A stretch of 64,000 bases of DNA from Pyrocephalus nanus (lineage: Eukaryota; Chordata; Aves; Passeriformes; Tyrannidae). This document shows, one piece after another, positions 1 to 14,000 of the stretch (position 1 is the stretch's first letter; every line of letters begins with the position of its first letter). Made by a program: the position numbers and the translations under genes. The stretch spans positions 29,742,977 through 29,806,976 of the forward strand of contig CM076259.1 in assembly GCA_038380795.1 (NCBI GenBank). The letters are read 5' to 3'. Under the pieces are notes generated by a model. The model saw only the letters and a program-made list of their open reading frames with translations. It ran no database searches and was not told the origin of the DNA.

Positions 1-290
1 TTGGGTTATCAAAGTAACTGACACTCTAATAAAGACTTCTTTAAACTAGAGAGAGAAAACAATGAAAGAATGAGGAAAATTTTCTAATATTATGGCACTA
101 GAAATAATTTCTCAGGACTATTTCCTTACTCAAGCCCTTTTGCAGGTATCTCTATCAGCAATGAGGAGACCTTTCAAAGTTTTAATGGTTCAGAGAAACA
201 CTCGGGTACCAGTGATGGACTAAGTGCACAGGGCCTGGGCTTGGTTATTTTCTTGCATACAAAAGTTAGCAAGTTTACAGAAAATGAGCT

Positions 291-315
291 TTTTTGTTTT
301 GTTTTGTTTTGTTTT
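291..315. repeat. (TTTTG)n simple repeat in A2M intron 16
   Basis: A TTTTTG unit followed by about four TTTTG units lies just downstream of exon 16. Confidence 0.85.
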
Positions 316-407
316 CATTAGAAAGCCCTTCAAGACAGGTGAGAAAAGGAGAGTAGACTAAATTCCAAAAAAGGAACCAAAAAGAAAAATGCAAGGTTGG
401 TGCTTAC

Positions 408-578
408 TTTGAGAATGTCATAGGCATCACCTTCACCATCAGGAGAAATGGGTATGTAGACAAATCCATTTAGTACCATATTGTCAAGTGACACACAAGG
501 GTTTTCATTGTCTTCTTCCAGGTAGTAGCCTTTGAAGCTATAACCTCGGATTTCCTTCAGTGGAAGAAGATCATACAC
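408..578 (-). CDS. A2M: A2M coding exon 16, last exon in the window
   Basis: The 57 codons begin [15 protein letters not shown] and end DAYDILK before a GTAAGC donor. The length (171 nt) is identical to exon 16 of the ovostatin gene. The next exon should start DMG-like and carry the bait region. No such sequence is present in 1-407, so the window begins inside intron 16. Confidence 0.92.
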
Positions 579-3500
579 CTAGGTAAATGCAAAAAAAAAC
601 CAGGGAAAAATGTGGCAGGTCAGCACTTACAGAGGTAGATACTATCTAACACTCTGTTGGTAAATGTCAGCTTCTGAAAAACAAGTGCAGTGAATGCATC
701 TATAAAAATACATAGCCCCATGTCTATAGTTGTGTTCACAACCCCGACAAATAGGTATTTGGTTTGTTCTTGTACTTGCTCCTTACCAGAAGTAGCCAAG
801 ACTTACAGAGCTGGGAGAGAGCTCATTTTCAGGCTTCATAAGGAGAACGCTCTTGTCCACAGCACGGAGGGCACACAGGGACCTTGGTGTGGCATGGAGT
901 TTCAGGTGTGTGTTGGAGGCAGGAAGACCTTCCTTGGGTACAAAATTCAATCTCACCTGCAAATCCAAAAAGAAGTTCAAGCAGCTACTTTTCCAGACAC
1001 TGTTACATGCTAATATACTGATGCTTCTAGCCTTGTGAACTAAGCTCTGTTAGTGTTTTGCAATTCTTGTAAAACATATTCATCTTTGACCAATGTAATT
1101 AATAATGATGAGTGATTTGCTTTTTTATTCTATCTTGCCCACTTTTTACAGTTATAGTTTTGTAATTTATTCTGGTCACCAATCCTCAGTCAATATCTGC
1201 TCAGATCACTTAATGAACCCATTGTGAGTTCTGCCTCTGTTCTGGAACTCATAACTGATCTACCGGTCACAAGACAAACATGGGTTGCATAAACTGTGAC
1301 ATATACTCACTTTATTGGGGAGACAACTTTCAACCTGGAAATCTGCTGAACTGGCGATGACTTCCCCACTGGGTGAAGTGGTATAAACAAGCATCCGTGC
1401 TAGGGGAGCAATTGCTGCCTCAACAGAGAGGGTCAGCTGAAATGTCCCATAAGCTAATGGAGAGAAAAAAGGGCTAATCAACACACAAGAAGTCCCAATA
1501 TATGCATTTGCCTTTCCTAGATAAAAAAAGTCAAGCTCACTCATGCTGAATAGTTTTAGTCAGCAGGGGCAGGAATACTGATACATGATTGAAGTCTATG
1601 GCTGCTGCTGAAGATACCTGCATTCAAATAGTGATCCCAAATAGCCAAATGAAGTGAGTTTGGAGAGCTTCCAGATTCTACCCAGTTAACATCTGACATA
1701 ATTTCTTGATGTTCCCAACCACTTTCTCCCTCAAGCTCCAAGATCTACCAAAAACAGATGAGGGGAAAAAAAGGTAACAGACTGTTGTAAAGGGAGGCAG
1801 CAGTCAAGGTTGCAGAATGGCTGAAAGAATAACTGGCAAAGTTACTGCTGGGCAAGCATTTAGCTGGAACACTAAACTCTTGCTCCAAGCACAACAGAAA
1901 ATGACCCTCTGTGCTGCAAAACTCTTTTTGTTTGGGCCTGAACTTTATGTCACAATCTGGACAAGGCGACAGAGCATCTCTTGATATTAGCCAGGGTGTT
2001 AGTTAAGTAACTGCTACTACTGAGGATGCAGAATTTGTACAAACATACAGCACCCAAGATCTTTTACTTCCACATACTGTTTATACCCACTGTAAAGCAA
2101 CTCCTTCTCATAGACTTACAAAATGTCTCCTCATCTTATTGTTCAAAGACATTTAAAGTTGCATTACAGCCAGTCTCAGTTACTGAAATGTGTAATCCTT
2201 GGACATTTATACGAATAAAATTAAATGTATTCATTTGAATATAGGTATGTGTGGGTTTGCATGCTTACGAGGCAGAAACAATACCAAAAAAAATGAAGGA
2301 AAGAGAGAAAGAAAAAGAGACACATTTCTTTCTGTTCATTGTACATGTGAGTCCCGCAACACTGGTAAGCATCAGCAGTCAGAATAGACAGAGTGGTCAT
2401 CAGAAAGTGCTGGTTTTAGGAAATGGCCAAAACATTATGTTTATTTTTTGTTGAATTTTCTAATAATAAGAATAGCACCTGACAGAACTCAGAGACAACA
2501 AAACTAATCCAAGCCCCTTCATCAGAAGATCTAATTTTGAAAATTAAAACTCTAAGTTTAATGTTTCAATTGAATATTAAAGGAAATGTTCTTATTGAAA
2601 TAATTTATCTATGTCCCCCTGCACCCAAATTATCATCAGAAATACTAAAAATGCATAGTACTGCTCACCGTCTCCAGCATTCACAGTCAGATCATGGGTG
2701 TCTGCTAATACTATTCCTCCCTTGGCCATCACCTGTGTGACAGAGAAACCTTCCTGTAATTGTTGCTACTGGTGTTGAAAGTAAGGAGAAGGAACATTCA
2801 CTGGGTTATCTGTAGATTGTGAGTATAAATAGCATTGCCAACAGTGAGCAGCACCAAGAAGGCATTAAGCAAGTGCCAGACTAGAATTCACTGGGTTTTG
2901 GGATATAAATATCCACTCCTACGAGAACCAGTATTTGCTCACTGACTAGACCTCTCTTGCTTTTGTACATATTACATATATAGATCAGGTTTGAATGCAT
3001 TTTGCCTCTGACCCCCTTTAAGTTTGGAGATCCTACACACATTTCTAACAATTTGTAACAGACTGAGGGTCAAAAATTCTCCTAATTCCACTCTCAGTAG
3101 CATTGTGAAACAGTCTGAAGAAATATTTAATCAGAATTAGTTTCATAACTCCACAGAGTTGGGATATAAGAGCATGGGCTGCAAATAATAAGAGCTTGAA
3201 TAAGTAACCTGAATTCAGGCACTAAGCAACAGCCCCAGCGCTACCTGTAATTTCTTCATTTCTAGAAAAAGATTCCTTTTTTCACAGCTGAAAAATGCCT
3301 TTTATACAGTTACTTTCCATGGGGAATATATATTCCATAGCACCATATTTGAATTTCAAGGTGTGGGATTCACTTCTATAAAAATTGAAGGTCTCTCACT
3401 GTTTGCTTACCTGCTGTATGTGCATACTTAAGACCATCTTTCCCAGGCTACCAGGATAAACAGGTATCTTGTCCTTCAATTAACTATTAGCAGTCCTGAA

Positions 3501-6500
3501 AATAGACATCTCTAGCACAGGTTTCTATTCTCTTTTTTGAATATCAGCCTAAGTCTCCTGATGTTCTATACAATCCATCAGAACAGAATTGTCTGTTCCA
3601 CTGATTACTTCTGGTTCTCCAAAGCAACTCTTATCATTCTCCTGGTGTCATTAAATGGGAGAATCAGAAAAGCAAAGGGAGAAAGGCATCGTATTTGAAT
3701 ATTCACCTGATTCTTCCCGTTCTCCCAAGCAAAACTGACATATCATTGTTTGGTTACAGTTCAATTAGTCTCTCTTCTCTGACTTCCAAACTGAACAAAT
3801 TCATAGTTCTCAATGCCAGCATGCTACAGTCTATTCTAATTACTGTGGTATCCCAAACTTGTCGTGATTGCTTGATGTTCAGCCTAAGCTCTAAGTTTAT
3901 TGGGCTTTTCTGGTAGTGTAGTTAGAAGTGTTGCTTTAGTTTCATCAGTCAGATGACTACCGATGGACAAAATGGAGTAGAAGGTACTTACCCTTCTCAT
4001 CTTTTATCTTCTTCTTGTAGGGTGCTGGTTTCTGACCAGTGATCATAGGTAAACTAGAATTTGGAATGGGGGAACCTGGGAGTGGATTATCATGAAATGA
4101 CAGTCTTGGGTGGCAGTGCCCAAGACAGTGCTCTCTTCATCAATATTTTGTCTCTCTTCTGTTCTTAGTAAAACATGTACACTCTACCCATGTCTGCTCA
4201 CAGAAGACAAAGAAATGAGAAACATTATGGAAATGTGTTTAGATTGCACTGCGGTAGGTCACACTTTCCATTTCAAACCCTCTCTACCATTAATGGTTAT
4301 ATAGCAGTGCAGTAGTTCCTCATCATGGAACACAGCTATAGAGGACACAGTACTTTCTGTGGTCATAGTTCAAAGTAAACACAAATACTTCTTACCAGGT
4401 AGTAAATGACAATTTTCTTCTGCTCCCCTATGGCCTCCTGTGTGAAGATATAGTGCACCTGGACCTCTGCGAGGGAGCCACAACTTAATGTCTCAGGCTT
4501 TGGCTCAATTTTGAGGAAACTCTTACTGGGGGAGTAAAACCGACTTATCCTACGCATGGCATGCTCATATGACGGTGTGATCCAGTTGCTGTCGTAACAG
4601 TTCAGTTCAGGTTTATGATCTGCCTGAGAAAGAGGAATAAGAAGTTCATAGCTAAATAAAACCAGGTAACAAGTCACATAAAAGTCCACAGAAAAAATGT
4701 GGATATGTTCTGTATTTCCCATTCTTATAAGATGGTAGCGAATATGCACAGAAGACACAGAGAAGAGAGGTGACCTGCCAAGTAACTTGCCTTATTTTCC
4801 AACTGGCAGAGAGACTGATAACCCATGGATAGGTATTTCCCCTGATGATGAGAAAGACAGAGGCTTACCCCTGTCTCTGCCACTCACTCGGATTTCCAAG
4901 GAGGCTTGTGTGAAGGTGGTAGTGTCTATGGAAAACCAGGATTGTCCCTGCTCATCTGTAGTGTAATTCCCTTTATATCTGTCTCCATCCACAGAAATCA
5001 TGATGGTTTCATTGGCAATTGGATCATCAGTGCCGTCGACCAGCTTCACCTAACAAAGCAATAACAAACTTCAGGTTTTAGACTAGCAACAGAAAACAAT
5101 ACTAAAGTAATAAAGCCTCTTCTCTCTTTCCTCCCTTCCAGGCAGGATATTTCTTGACAGAGAAGAACAAAAGAAAAGAATGTGGAAATGTGTGAGGCAA
5201 GTCCTGAGTGGTCTGAGGGAACAACTGAGAAAATTCTCAGTAAAACAAGCTAATTGGTCCATAGAAATAATCTATCAGGACCCTAAGTTCATCAGTAGTT
5301 TTAATTCCCCTGGCCAGCCTCATTTGGGACCTTCACCACTTATCATCTGCCTCTTGGTTCAGGAACTCTGTGTTCTGGATTGTGCCTTGTCCCAGTAGAT
5401 TTAGTTCTTTCTTCTGCTGTTCCCATCTAGTTAAGTGGACTTTCTTGGTTGGGCTCAGCCCTGACCTATCATTTCACATTGTCAGGTGGTCACTAGACTG
5501 TTGGTGGAACCTGTTATTGTCACCACTCCTGCTCTGCTCAGTTTGGTTGAGTAGTTGGGACTGTGCTCTTGTTGATGAGGTCACTACGCCTTCCTGTGTT
5601 GTGGTCACCCTTTGCACGTGGATAACATTCCCTTGTGGAATAGTCCATGTTTGTCAGAACAATGGGCCTTCTATACTGGGCTGACTGCCAGGAGTGTCAG
5701 GGTCATGTGCCTCTTAGAGTGACCCAAGTAATTCATCTGCCTGTACAAAGGCAGAGGAAGGTGGGCCATGTAACCTGCACACACTGCTCATCCATCTAAT
5801 GGGATTACACACTCGTGTGTTTGCAATGCCATTCATTGTCCATGGTCTTAGAACTTCCTTACCCTCCCGAAGAGTGGAATTCCTGGTCTGTACTGAGAGT
5901 CCAGCAGGTCAAAGCTGATTTTGCTCATGATGGGTGTGATACCACAGGAGCCTGTTCCAGTCAGTTCTATTCCTGAGACAGAGCACCAGTAAAGAGGGAT
6001 TATTAATGAATTTCTAGTCATGTTGGTCCATCTTTCTTGTCTTTGCCAGGCCCTCCTGTAAGGCCCTGCCACCACTTTGCCATATCCAGGTGATACATAC
6101 CTGTGCCATCTTCTGTGATCTTTCCTTGCACCTCAATGCTCATCTCATATCCCCTACGCTGGAGTTGAAATACCTTGGTCCTCACTACACCAGAAACACA
6201 CCCACGAGCATCTGCCTAAGCAAGGCATTGGAGAGAAAAATTGAAATTCTGTGAACAAAGCTGGTGCCATAAGGGACTGGAATAGAGACCCCAAATGCAA
6301 CATGCATAAATTTTGTCCATGAAATCCCAGACTTATGTTCAACGGTTATCTCCAAGAAAAGAACTTGTGTTCAGCCTGTTTCCTAGTGTTACATCTGTAA
6401 GTTTTCTCTGTTCTCTGAGGTACCTGGCATACAGTTCTCCAAGGCACACACTGGTTTCCCTGTTAACTTCCTCCTGCCTTAGTTCTGTTTTTCTTCCTGT

Positions 6501-9500
6501 TTCTTCCATTGTCTTCACTCCTTTCTTTTTTGCCCTTTCTCCTGTATTTGACCTATGTAGAGTACTACCACATCTTCTTTGTTCCTTGTTCTCTATACTG
6601 CCTTCTTGTGTTGTCCTCATCTTTGCTCCACGCTCCCTGACACTCCCTCTCACAGTCACAAAACTCTTTCACAGATTCTTTTCTTGGTTTTTGGAACAAT
6701 AGCAGGGACCTCATGGCTGATAACTGGAGATTTGTCACTAGTCTCAATGGGGTCATGATTCCAGTTGTGGGGTTTTCATTGTTGGTTCTGTTTCCAGTTT
6801 AATGACCCCTTTCTTGAGCCTGACTTCCTCTGAGATTCTCTGCTTTTCCCTTGACAGAGTGCTACCTCTGATGTCCTAGTCTCTCCCAACAGTCACAGAT
6901 TTGGCCTCTCTTAAGACAATATTGCCCATTAACCATAAGAAAAACCACTACATTTTAATCTTGGGACTCACCTGCCTCGTGAATTCTTCACACACAGACT
7001 CTGCCTCTTTTCCGTAACAACTTGAAGCAGAATGGGAAAATTTACGGCACACTTGGACATTCACCAAACCAGGAACAGGTTTCCCATAGGTGTACCTATA
7101 ATCATAACATGTTAATGTATCAGATGAAGAGACAATCAGTCACAATCACACTCAAATGCATCTCCTTAGAGACCTCTCTGGATGATTTCCTAATACTTCT
7201 TAAAGGCTGACTAATCTTATATTTTAATGATTCTAGTGATTATATTTCCTTCATTTCCGTAGTAAGATTCTTCCATTACCCATAGAAGAAACATCCATCC
7301 TGTTCTAGGAGAGAGGTGTCTGCAGAAAAAGATTGACTTTAGAAAATTATTTCAGCCAGGACCGGCTGTATTTTATATAAAATTTATACAAATTTTACAA
7401 TTTATATTATTGTATTACAAACTGCTGGGGATTCAGTGAAGAAATGGAAAGGCAACCAGGAGCTCAGAAGGAGCAATTTATGAGTTAAAAATGAGAACAC
7501 TGGGTTTACATCGCCAGTGTAAATGATGTCTGATCTGATATCTCTGAGTATTTGAGGGTTCAGGACTGGCAGAGAAGCTCTAACTTTAGAAATGCAAAGA
7601 CAGAAAGAGAAAATATACAATGAACTGGGAAGTGAGAGCTGCAGACCAGTTTGACATCATCTTTTAAGGAACACAGAGAAGACCCTTCTCTTTGACTGCT
7701 CAGACAAAGTAGCAGGCTCCGGATTGACAGAGTGAAATAAATTTGCACTGGATGCCTGGGAAAGGTATAAAAAGCCTTCCCCAGCTCTTCTTTTGGTCCT
7801 TGGCAGAAAGGAGGAGTGAAGGATGAGCAAAAGAGATTTACTGGAGCTCTGTAACTCACAGACCACAGACAGACACTGGAAGCTCATTGTCCTTAATAGT
7901 GATCATCTTGGGCAGCTTCACCAGGACCTCGAACTTGGGCAGCACTAAATGAGAGAGAAAAAGTCTGATGTGAGTGAATGGTGGCTGTGTACTATACAGC
8001 AACCCAAACAGAGAGCCAGGATCATCTTAACAGGAATCTCTCTGTGCTCTTTAGCAAGGATCTCCTACCGCTTCCCTAGGTTTTCTCAGCCTTCACCATT
8101 GTTTGGGTTCAAAGGGAACTAAGGAAGTTTGTAGCCCTTACCTTCTCTTATTTACAGCACATGCTTAAGTGATCCCACTGGCACCAGACAGCTGTGTAGA
8201 TCCCTTACATATGTCCATTCAGAAGGACACATTAATCCTATATGCTGTGTTCACAATTCATAATTTGTAACTAGGACTTGGAGCAGCACATTTGTAATTC
8301 ACCGTATTGAATGGAGTCAGAATTCACAATGGGTTCATTAAGTGGTCTGAGCAGATGTTGACTGATATCTTCCCATATTGCATCCTTCAACCCTAAGCCT
8401 CCAACTACTCATGCCCAGGACTGGACTGAAGCATGTAGTGGTCTGCTTCCAGGTGGTGCACCTGAGGTATTTTTCACAGTGCAAAGAAATAACAGCAGGG
8501 TGGGTGCACATCCAGACCCAGGAAGTGGAAAACAATCCTGGGTTATACAGCTTAGACATAAATTCGTCTCTAAGATGGGAGACGTGGCTCTATGTTTCAA
8601 CCCCAGAGTGCATTTCCTCAAAAGACTGTAAGAGAAATAGCAATAGAAGAGATTCACAGAAATGACTCAAGAACAAATAAAAGAAAAATTATCTTAGTGT
8701 AAGGCTAGAAAAGGGACATACTTCTTTGATCTTGTGGGGTTTTCAGAATGATCTTTGCGGGAGGAAGAACAGACCATCTGTCACTAGGGCATGTTGAAAC
8801 CTATAACTTTGTTTGTGGTCAAATTATTCACCATGCCTGACTTTGAACCAAATAAGCCAGTCCTATGGACTTCAATGACAATCTTTCTTGGGTTGTACCC
8901 TGCATATTCCAGAAACAGTAGGTTCTAGTCAACGTGCTAGGTCAACGTGCTAGGTCATTAGGGCTCCATGTAGAGCTGGTGGAGAGTCTCAGAGTGAGGA
9001 GCACTGGCCAGTCAGCCTTCTCAAATGCACACAGCCTACCTAGAATACACTTCTACAAACACCTGAGAAGTTTTATTATGGAACTTGGAGTTAGAAGGCT
9101 CTTTGTGGCAGCATATTTCTCCTTACTCAGTCTCTACTACTACTCTGTTTGTGTCCACTTGTAACCTTTGTGGAGTGTTCTTCAGTCACAAGTTTTCTAT
9201 CAGATGTGTTTTCTAGGCTTTTGTAGAAAAAAGGAACAGGAAAAAGAGAGAGGACTACTAGTGGAGTAACAGAACTCAGGCAGATGATGAGAGAGGTGAA
9301 ACAGTGTCACCAAAATATTGTCGTCTCTTATTTTGCATTTAGTGTTACTTGCAATGAGCTGCTGGACTGAAAAGCAGCTAAAACAAAGTCAGCTGAAACT
9401 GATGCCACAAACCAGAAGTCCAGTACTCCCAAGAGCACTGTTAGCTCAGGCAGGTTGCAGGGATGCCATAAAGGAAGCAACCACTTCTGATACTCAGTAC

Positions 9501-11022
9501 CTTCTGGCTCAGCCCCTATGAATCCCATTGCCTGTATATTCAGTCCCTCTTTTCTCCATGCTGTTCCCAGGAAATTACAAATTGAGAGGTCACAGTAAAA
9601 GGCATTGCTGTCAATCTCACTTGCAGCCCATATCTCCTCTCCTTACCGTATTCCTCCACACTGAAGAAGTGTTCCACATGGGATGAGAAGCTCTTCTGCA
9701 CAACTATTTTGTAGGAGCCCTGGATGGGGTCTGACGTGAGGGGGAAGGAGAGCTGTTTAAGGCCTGTCTCTAGCTCCACTCCTTGCCACTGGTACACACG
9801 GTTCCTCTGGGGATCCTACAGGTGAGGGTAAAAACATCACAAGACAGGAGACTCCTGGGACAGAGTGCAGTGCCCAGTTTATATGTCCTTGCTGGGATAT
9901 GCCTGTCTGTAATTATTCAATAATCTGTGAGGATCTGTAAGCACTTACCTGTCAATTCTGCATTACCAGCACGCAAGAAAGCTTTTTAACTCTGGAGGTC
10001 CTGTGTTGTCTGTCTTCCCCTCAGCTCTACCTGTATGCTTATGAATGATAGGGCCTGAAAGCTAGCAAAGACAGACTGGCAAGGTAGCAAGACAAAGAGA
10101 AGTAAGTGAAACACAGAGAAGGGAAGTTCTAGAAGTTCCCTTCCTGAAGGAAGTTTCAGCTTCCTTGACTGGCTATACAGCCTGCAAAAAAGGGTTGTTT
10201 TTTTCCCTGCCTGGAATGAAGTCTGTTGAAGTACCATTACACAATCTGATGAGGAATCAGATGTCTGATTTATCTATGGGACTAAGTAATGTACATGTGT
10301 AAGAGTCCAAAGGTGGGGTGGGGAAGTGGGAATACAAACAGAGGAAAATGTATCCCACATATGGACATCGACATCCAGCTGAGAGCTCTCTCTCCTTGTG
10401 TCTCCCTGCTCCTAATGCTGGAGCTGAAGTCTCACCGCTAGTATAGTTGTGTGATGCTCATTAGGAACTATCAATAATTAATTCACTCAGCCCCAAATTT
10501 CTTGTGGAAGTCACTGAAATGGCACAGTAGAGCTATGTATTTTGATGCACCCTTTCCAGGCTGCTCAGCAGTATAGTTAATGTTTACAATCTTTCATTTT
10601 CTTCCTACTCTTTGCATTGTACCTTATCTGTCACCAAAAGTTTATTTACTCTAGATAGGTATGTGACTCAAGGTATGTGACTACGTGCATTTACTTCACT
10701 GAGATTTTATCTCAGGGCTTAAGGAAAACCAGGACGTGAATGGCATCTCCCAATTCGAGGTCACCAGTCAGGGGGCAGAAGTGGGAGCTGTCTTCCCAAG
10801 AAGCACCCTGAGACGACAGAACAGTCAATGCTCTGACCAAATCCTCTTCATTATCATATTTCAACCCTGCTGAAAAGCTCACCCCTTAATGTGAATGATA
10901 CCACTGGGCTTCCTTGGAAGAGGAACTCAAGAAAATGTTTACAGCTGTGCTTGTGAACTTGTTGCTGGGATGTATGTATAGGGAGAAAAATCTGAAAGCC
11001 AGATTAATTTTCCCCAGAAAGG

Positions 11023-11067
<45 letters not shown>

Positions 11068-14000
11068 AATAGTAGGCTCATGCTAACTTTTGCCTCTGTG
11101 GTTGACTAAGACAAATTAAGTTACATTAAGGGTGTGGATTGATGGACATTTATTTCTTTAGCAGTGCTGACTTTTAGGCTGTTACCTTTCTTCACTTCTG
11201 TCACTCTTTCCTTTGGTCCTTAGCTTATTAAACACAGTTCTCCAATTTCAACCACATTTGGCAGATACAAAATCTTTGTTCTGATTGGAAAGAGGAATAA
11301 GCCATTCTGATATGACCTCTAGGCAAGTACAATTCTGTTCACAGTATGGCTTGCATTGATTAACTATTTCATTCCTACAGTACATTCTGCAATCAAAGAA
11401 CCATTGTTGATGTTATTTTGATGTCCAGCTATTCAGCTTTCTTTTACACAAAGGAAAAAGTTCATGAGTCCTATGTTTTCCCTTGCACCTCAGCCTGAAC
11501 ACACTGCTGGAGACAAGTATCTCTGTGCCTGCACATTATTATGAAATAATAATGCGGTTATCCACTTACCTGAACATAGACAAATGGAAACTGTGGGGAA
11601 AGAGCAAAGGAAAATCAGAATTAGACATATTAGTTACATGTGGATGGAAGTAATTTCCAGATTTGTACTGAAGAACTGAAGAACAACCTTCTAAGAAGTC
11701 CTTTGGGTTCTTCCCTTTTTTGTACTTGCTATTTTTCCTTGGTTCTTGACAGTTAAGAGAATATTTTCTATAGTATTTTAGGGCCTTGACTTTTTATGTT
11801 ACCACAGTATGAAAACATGATGAAGTAAGAGTTTTCAAAGAACTTATCTGCATGAGGAGCTGATTGTCAAATAAGCTAAAAGGGTGGACTTACACCACTG
11901 ACCAGTTCCTTGGAACCAAGTTCTTGTCATTCAGCTCTCTGTCCCTAAGTATGTGGTTGCACCCACTGTCAGAAACAACTGCACACCTGTCACTTCCAAT
12001 GGAAACTTGTCCCACCTACATTTTCAGTAATGAGATCCCTGCCTAGATGCTTAGCCACATACAGGTTTTTGCAAATCTGGCTTTAAACACCTGAATGCTT
12101 TTGAAAAAGGGGACATGTTTTTCAGTCAATAGAGACAGGTGAAGTGTGTCCCAGGGCAGAATATGAAATGGGTGGAGGATGGTGTGAGAGAGCATCATAT
12201 GCTTTAAAGGCTTTGTTCAGTGGTTCTGGACGATGACAATAACGGTCTTAATTGGGAATTAAATCTCCTGGTTAACAACAAGTAATTAAGATTCTACCTT
12301 CTCATTCAGCGGGTAGAAGTCTTTGTCCAGAGAGACGATCCGAAACATAACTGAAGGGTGTAACAGAAAAGAAAGAAATTCCACTGTTAAATTTTTTGCC
12401 ATTATCAGGAAATGTCAGTGTTTCAATAACTTATAGCTCAGATTCATTCCGTGGACCAGAAGGCTCTGAATTGAGATCTCTCAGTAATGGAAGCAAGTAC
12501 TTCAGTCTCTTTCTTTTTCAGATGGTGAGGGGCAGACAAATTTAGAAGGATAATCAGGTCTTGGCTGAATTGAATTGTCCCTTGAGAGTGCCTGTCCTGC
12601 TTTGTTGAATCAGGTGCAGCCAAGGGAGACTATGCTTTGAAGTCATCCCAGTTTTGTGCCACTAGTTGAGCAGAATGAATCTGAGCTTGTGTCTATATCT
12701 GGTTGAGATGCTGTGCCTGGAGCATGAAAAACAGGAATGATGAAGGTACCACATGCCTTAGATCTCAGCTGACAGAAATGAGATTTACAGAGAGCATTAA
12801 CTGCCCTCTTGAAGAAATCTGAAAACTTTTAAAGTATGGTGCCTCTGGGGAATTGATTTTATCCTGTCACAGTCAACACCAACCCAATTCCCTGTACCTG
12901 TCTGTCCAGGCTTGTAGATGGGTTTGTCTGTCTGGATGAAGACCAAGCTCTCAGAATTCTTGACCAGCACTGACTTGCGGCTCTTGAACTGCAGTGTGTC
13001 CCCCTTCACCGTCACAGTGAGAAATGCCACTGATGTGCTATTGGATTTTGGAAGCTAAGGAAAATGAAGAGGAAAACTGCTTTACAGATTCACCCCATTG
13101 CCCTAAGCCTTTGAAGGACAGAGTATTAGCTGGGTCAGAGAGTTCCCTAATGGGACAAAAAAGACTCAGTGCATGAAGCAAGAGAAAAATATGATTCCCT
13201 TCCTTGATTCATACACTTTTATTTGAGAAATATTGAATCTGATCTTATTCTATTGTATTGGTGATGTATCAAAACCAAAATTAACCCAGATTCATTAATT
13301 AGGTGGTGAAACCTGTTGTTTACATTAGTCACCAACCACTGCAGTAAAAATCTGTGAATAAGTTCCAGAAGGAGACAAATGACCTCATGAACCTCACTAT
13401 CTTTAACCATTCCCCAGTTTTGATTCCACCTCAACACTTCTCCTCTGAGGCTTATATAGATCAAACAAAAATGGGGTTCCAAAAAGTTCCAAAAAGACTT
13501 CTCTAAGTCATGCATGGACAGAAATATCATGAGGGACACAGAATTTTACAATGGTGGAAAATTATTCCTCATAAGGCAACCACAGTTGGATATCCACATC
13601 AAATTAATTTTTTTATTTGTCTTAGCTTAGAAGACTGATTGTAGTGTGTCTTACTTCTCATTTCTGGACTGTTTGGATCTACTGCATCATGCCAATAAAC
13701 ACAAAAGATCATCCCACAAGGATGAGATACTCACAGAGAAAGGGATGCAGGTGAACACGTCCCTCTCTGACACCACATCATCAATCAAGCTTCTGTTCTC
13801 CCCTTGATGCTCGAGTGTGGCACTCAGAGTCACAGACTCATTCAGGTGGGTCAGCTGAACACACACCTTCTCATGAGAATCCGTGTGTATCAGAAAGGGA
13901 AGTAGCACCATATACTGCCTAGGATGAGAGGGAAGCAAGAAAGATCAGAAATGTGAAACAGTTTTAATGCAACAGTATTAAGTGAAAGGAAATTAACAAA

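Noticed and set aside
1556..1741. Minus-strand frame between A2M exons 13 and 14
   Set aside because: Exons 13 and 14 join in phase and align with the family without it. It has no match to macroglobulins.
4363..4758. Minus-strand frame taken as a single 131-aa protein
   Set aside because: Only 4396-4623 is coding (A2M exon 12). The rest reads into the introns on both sides.
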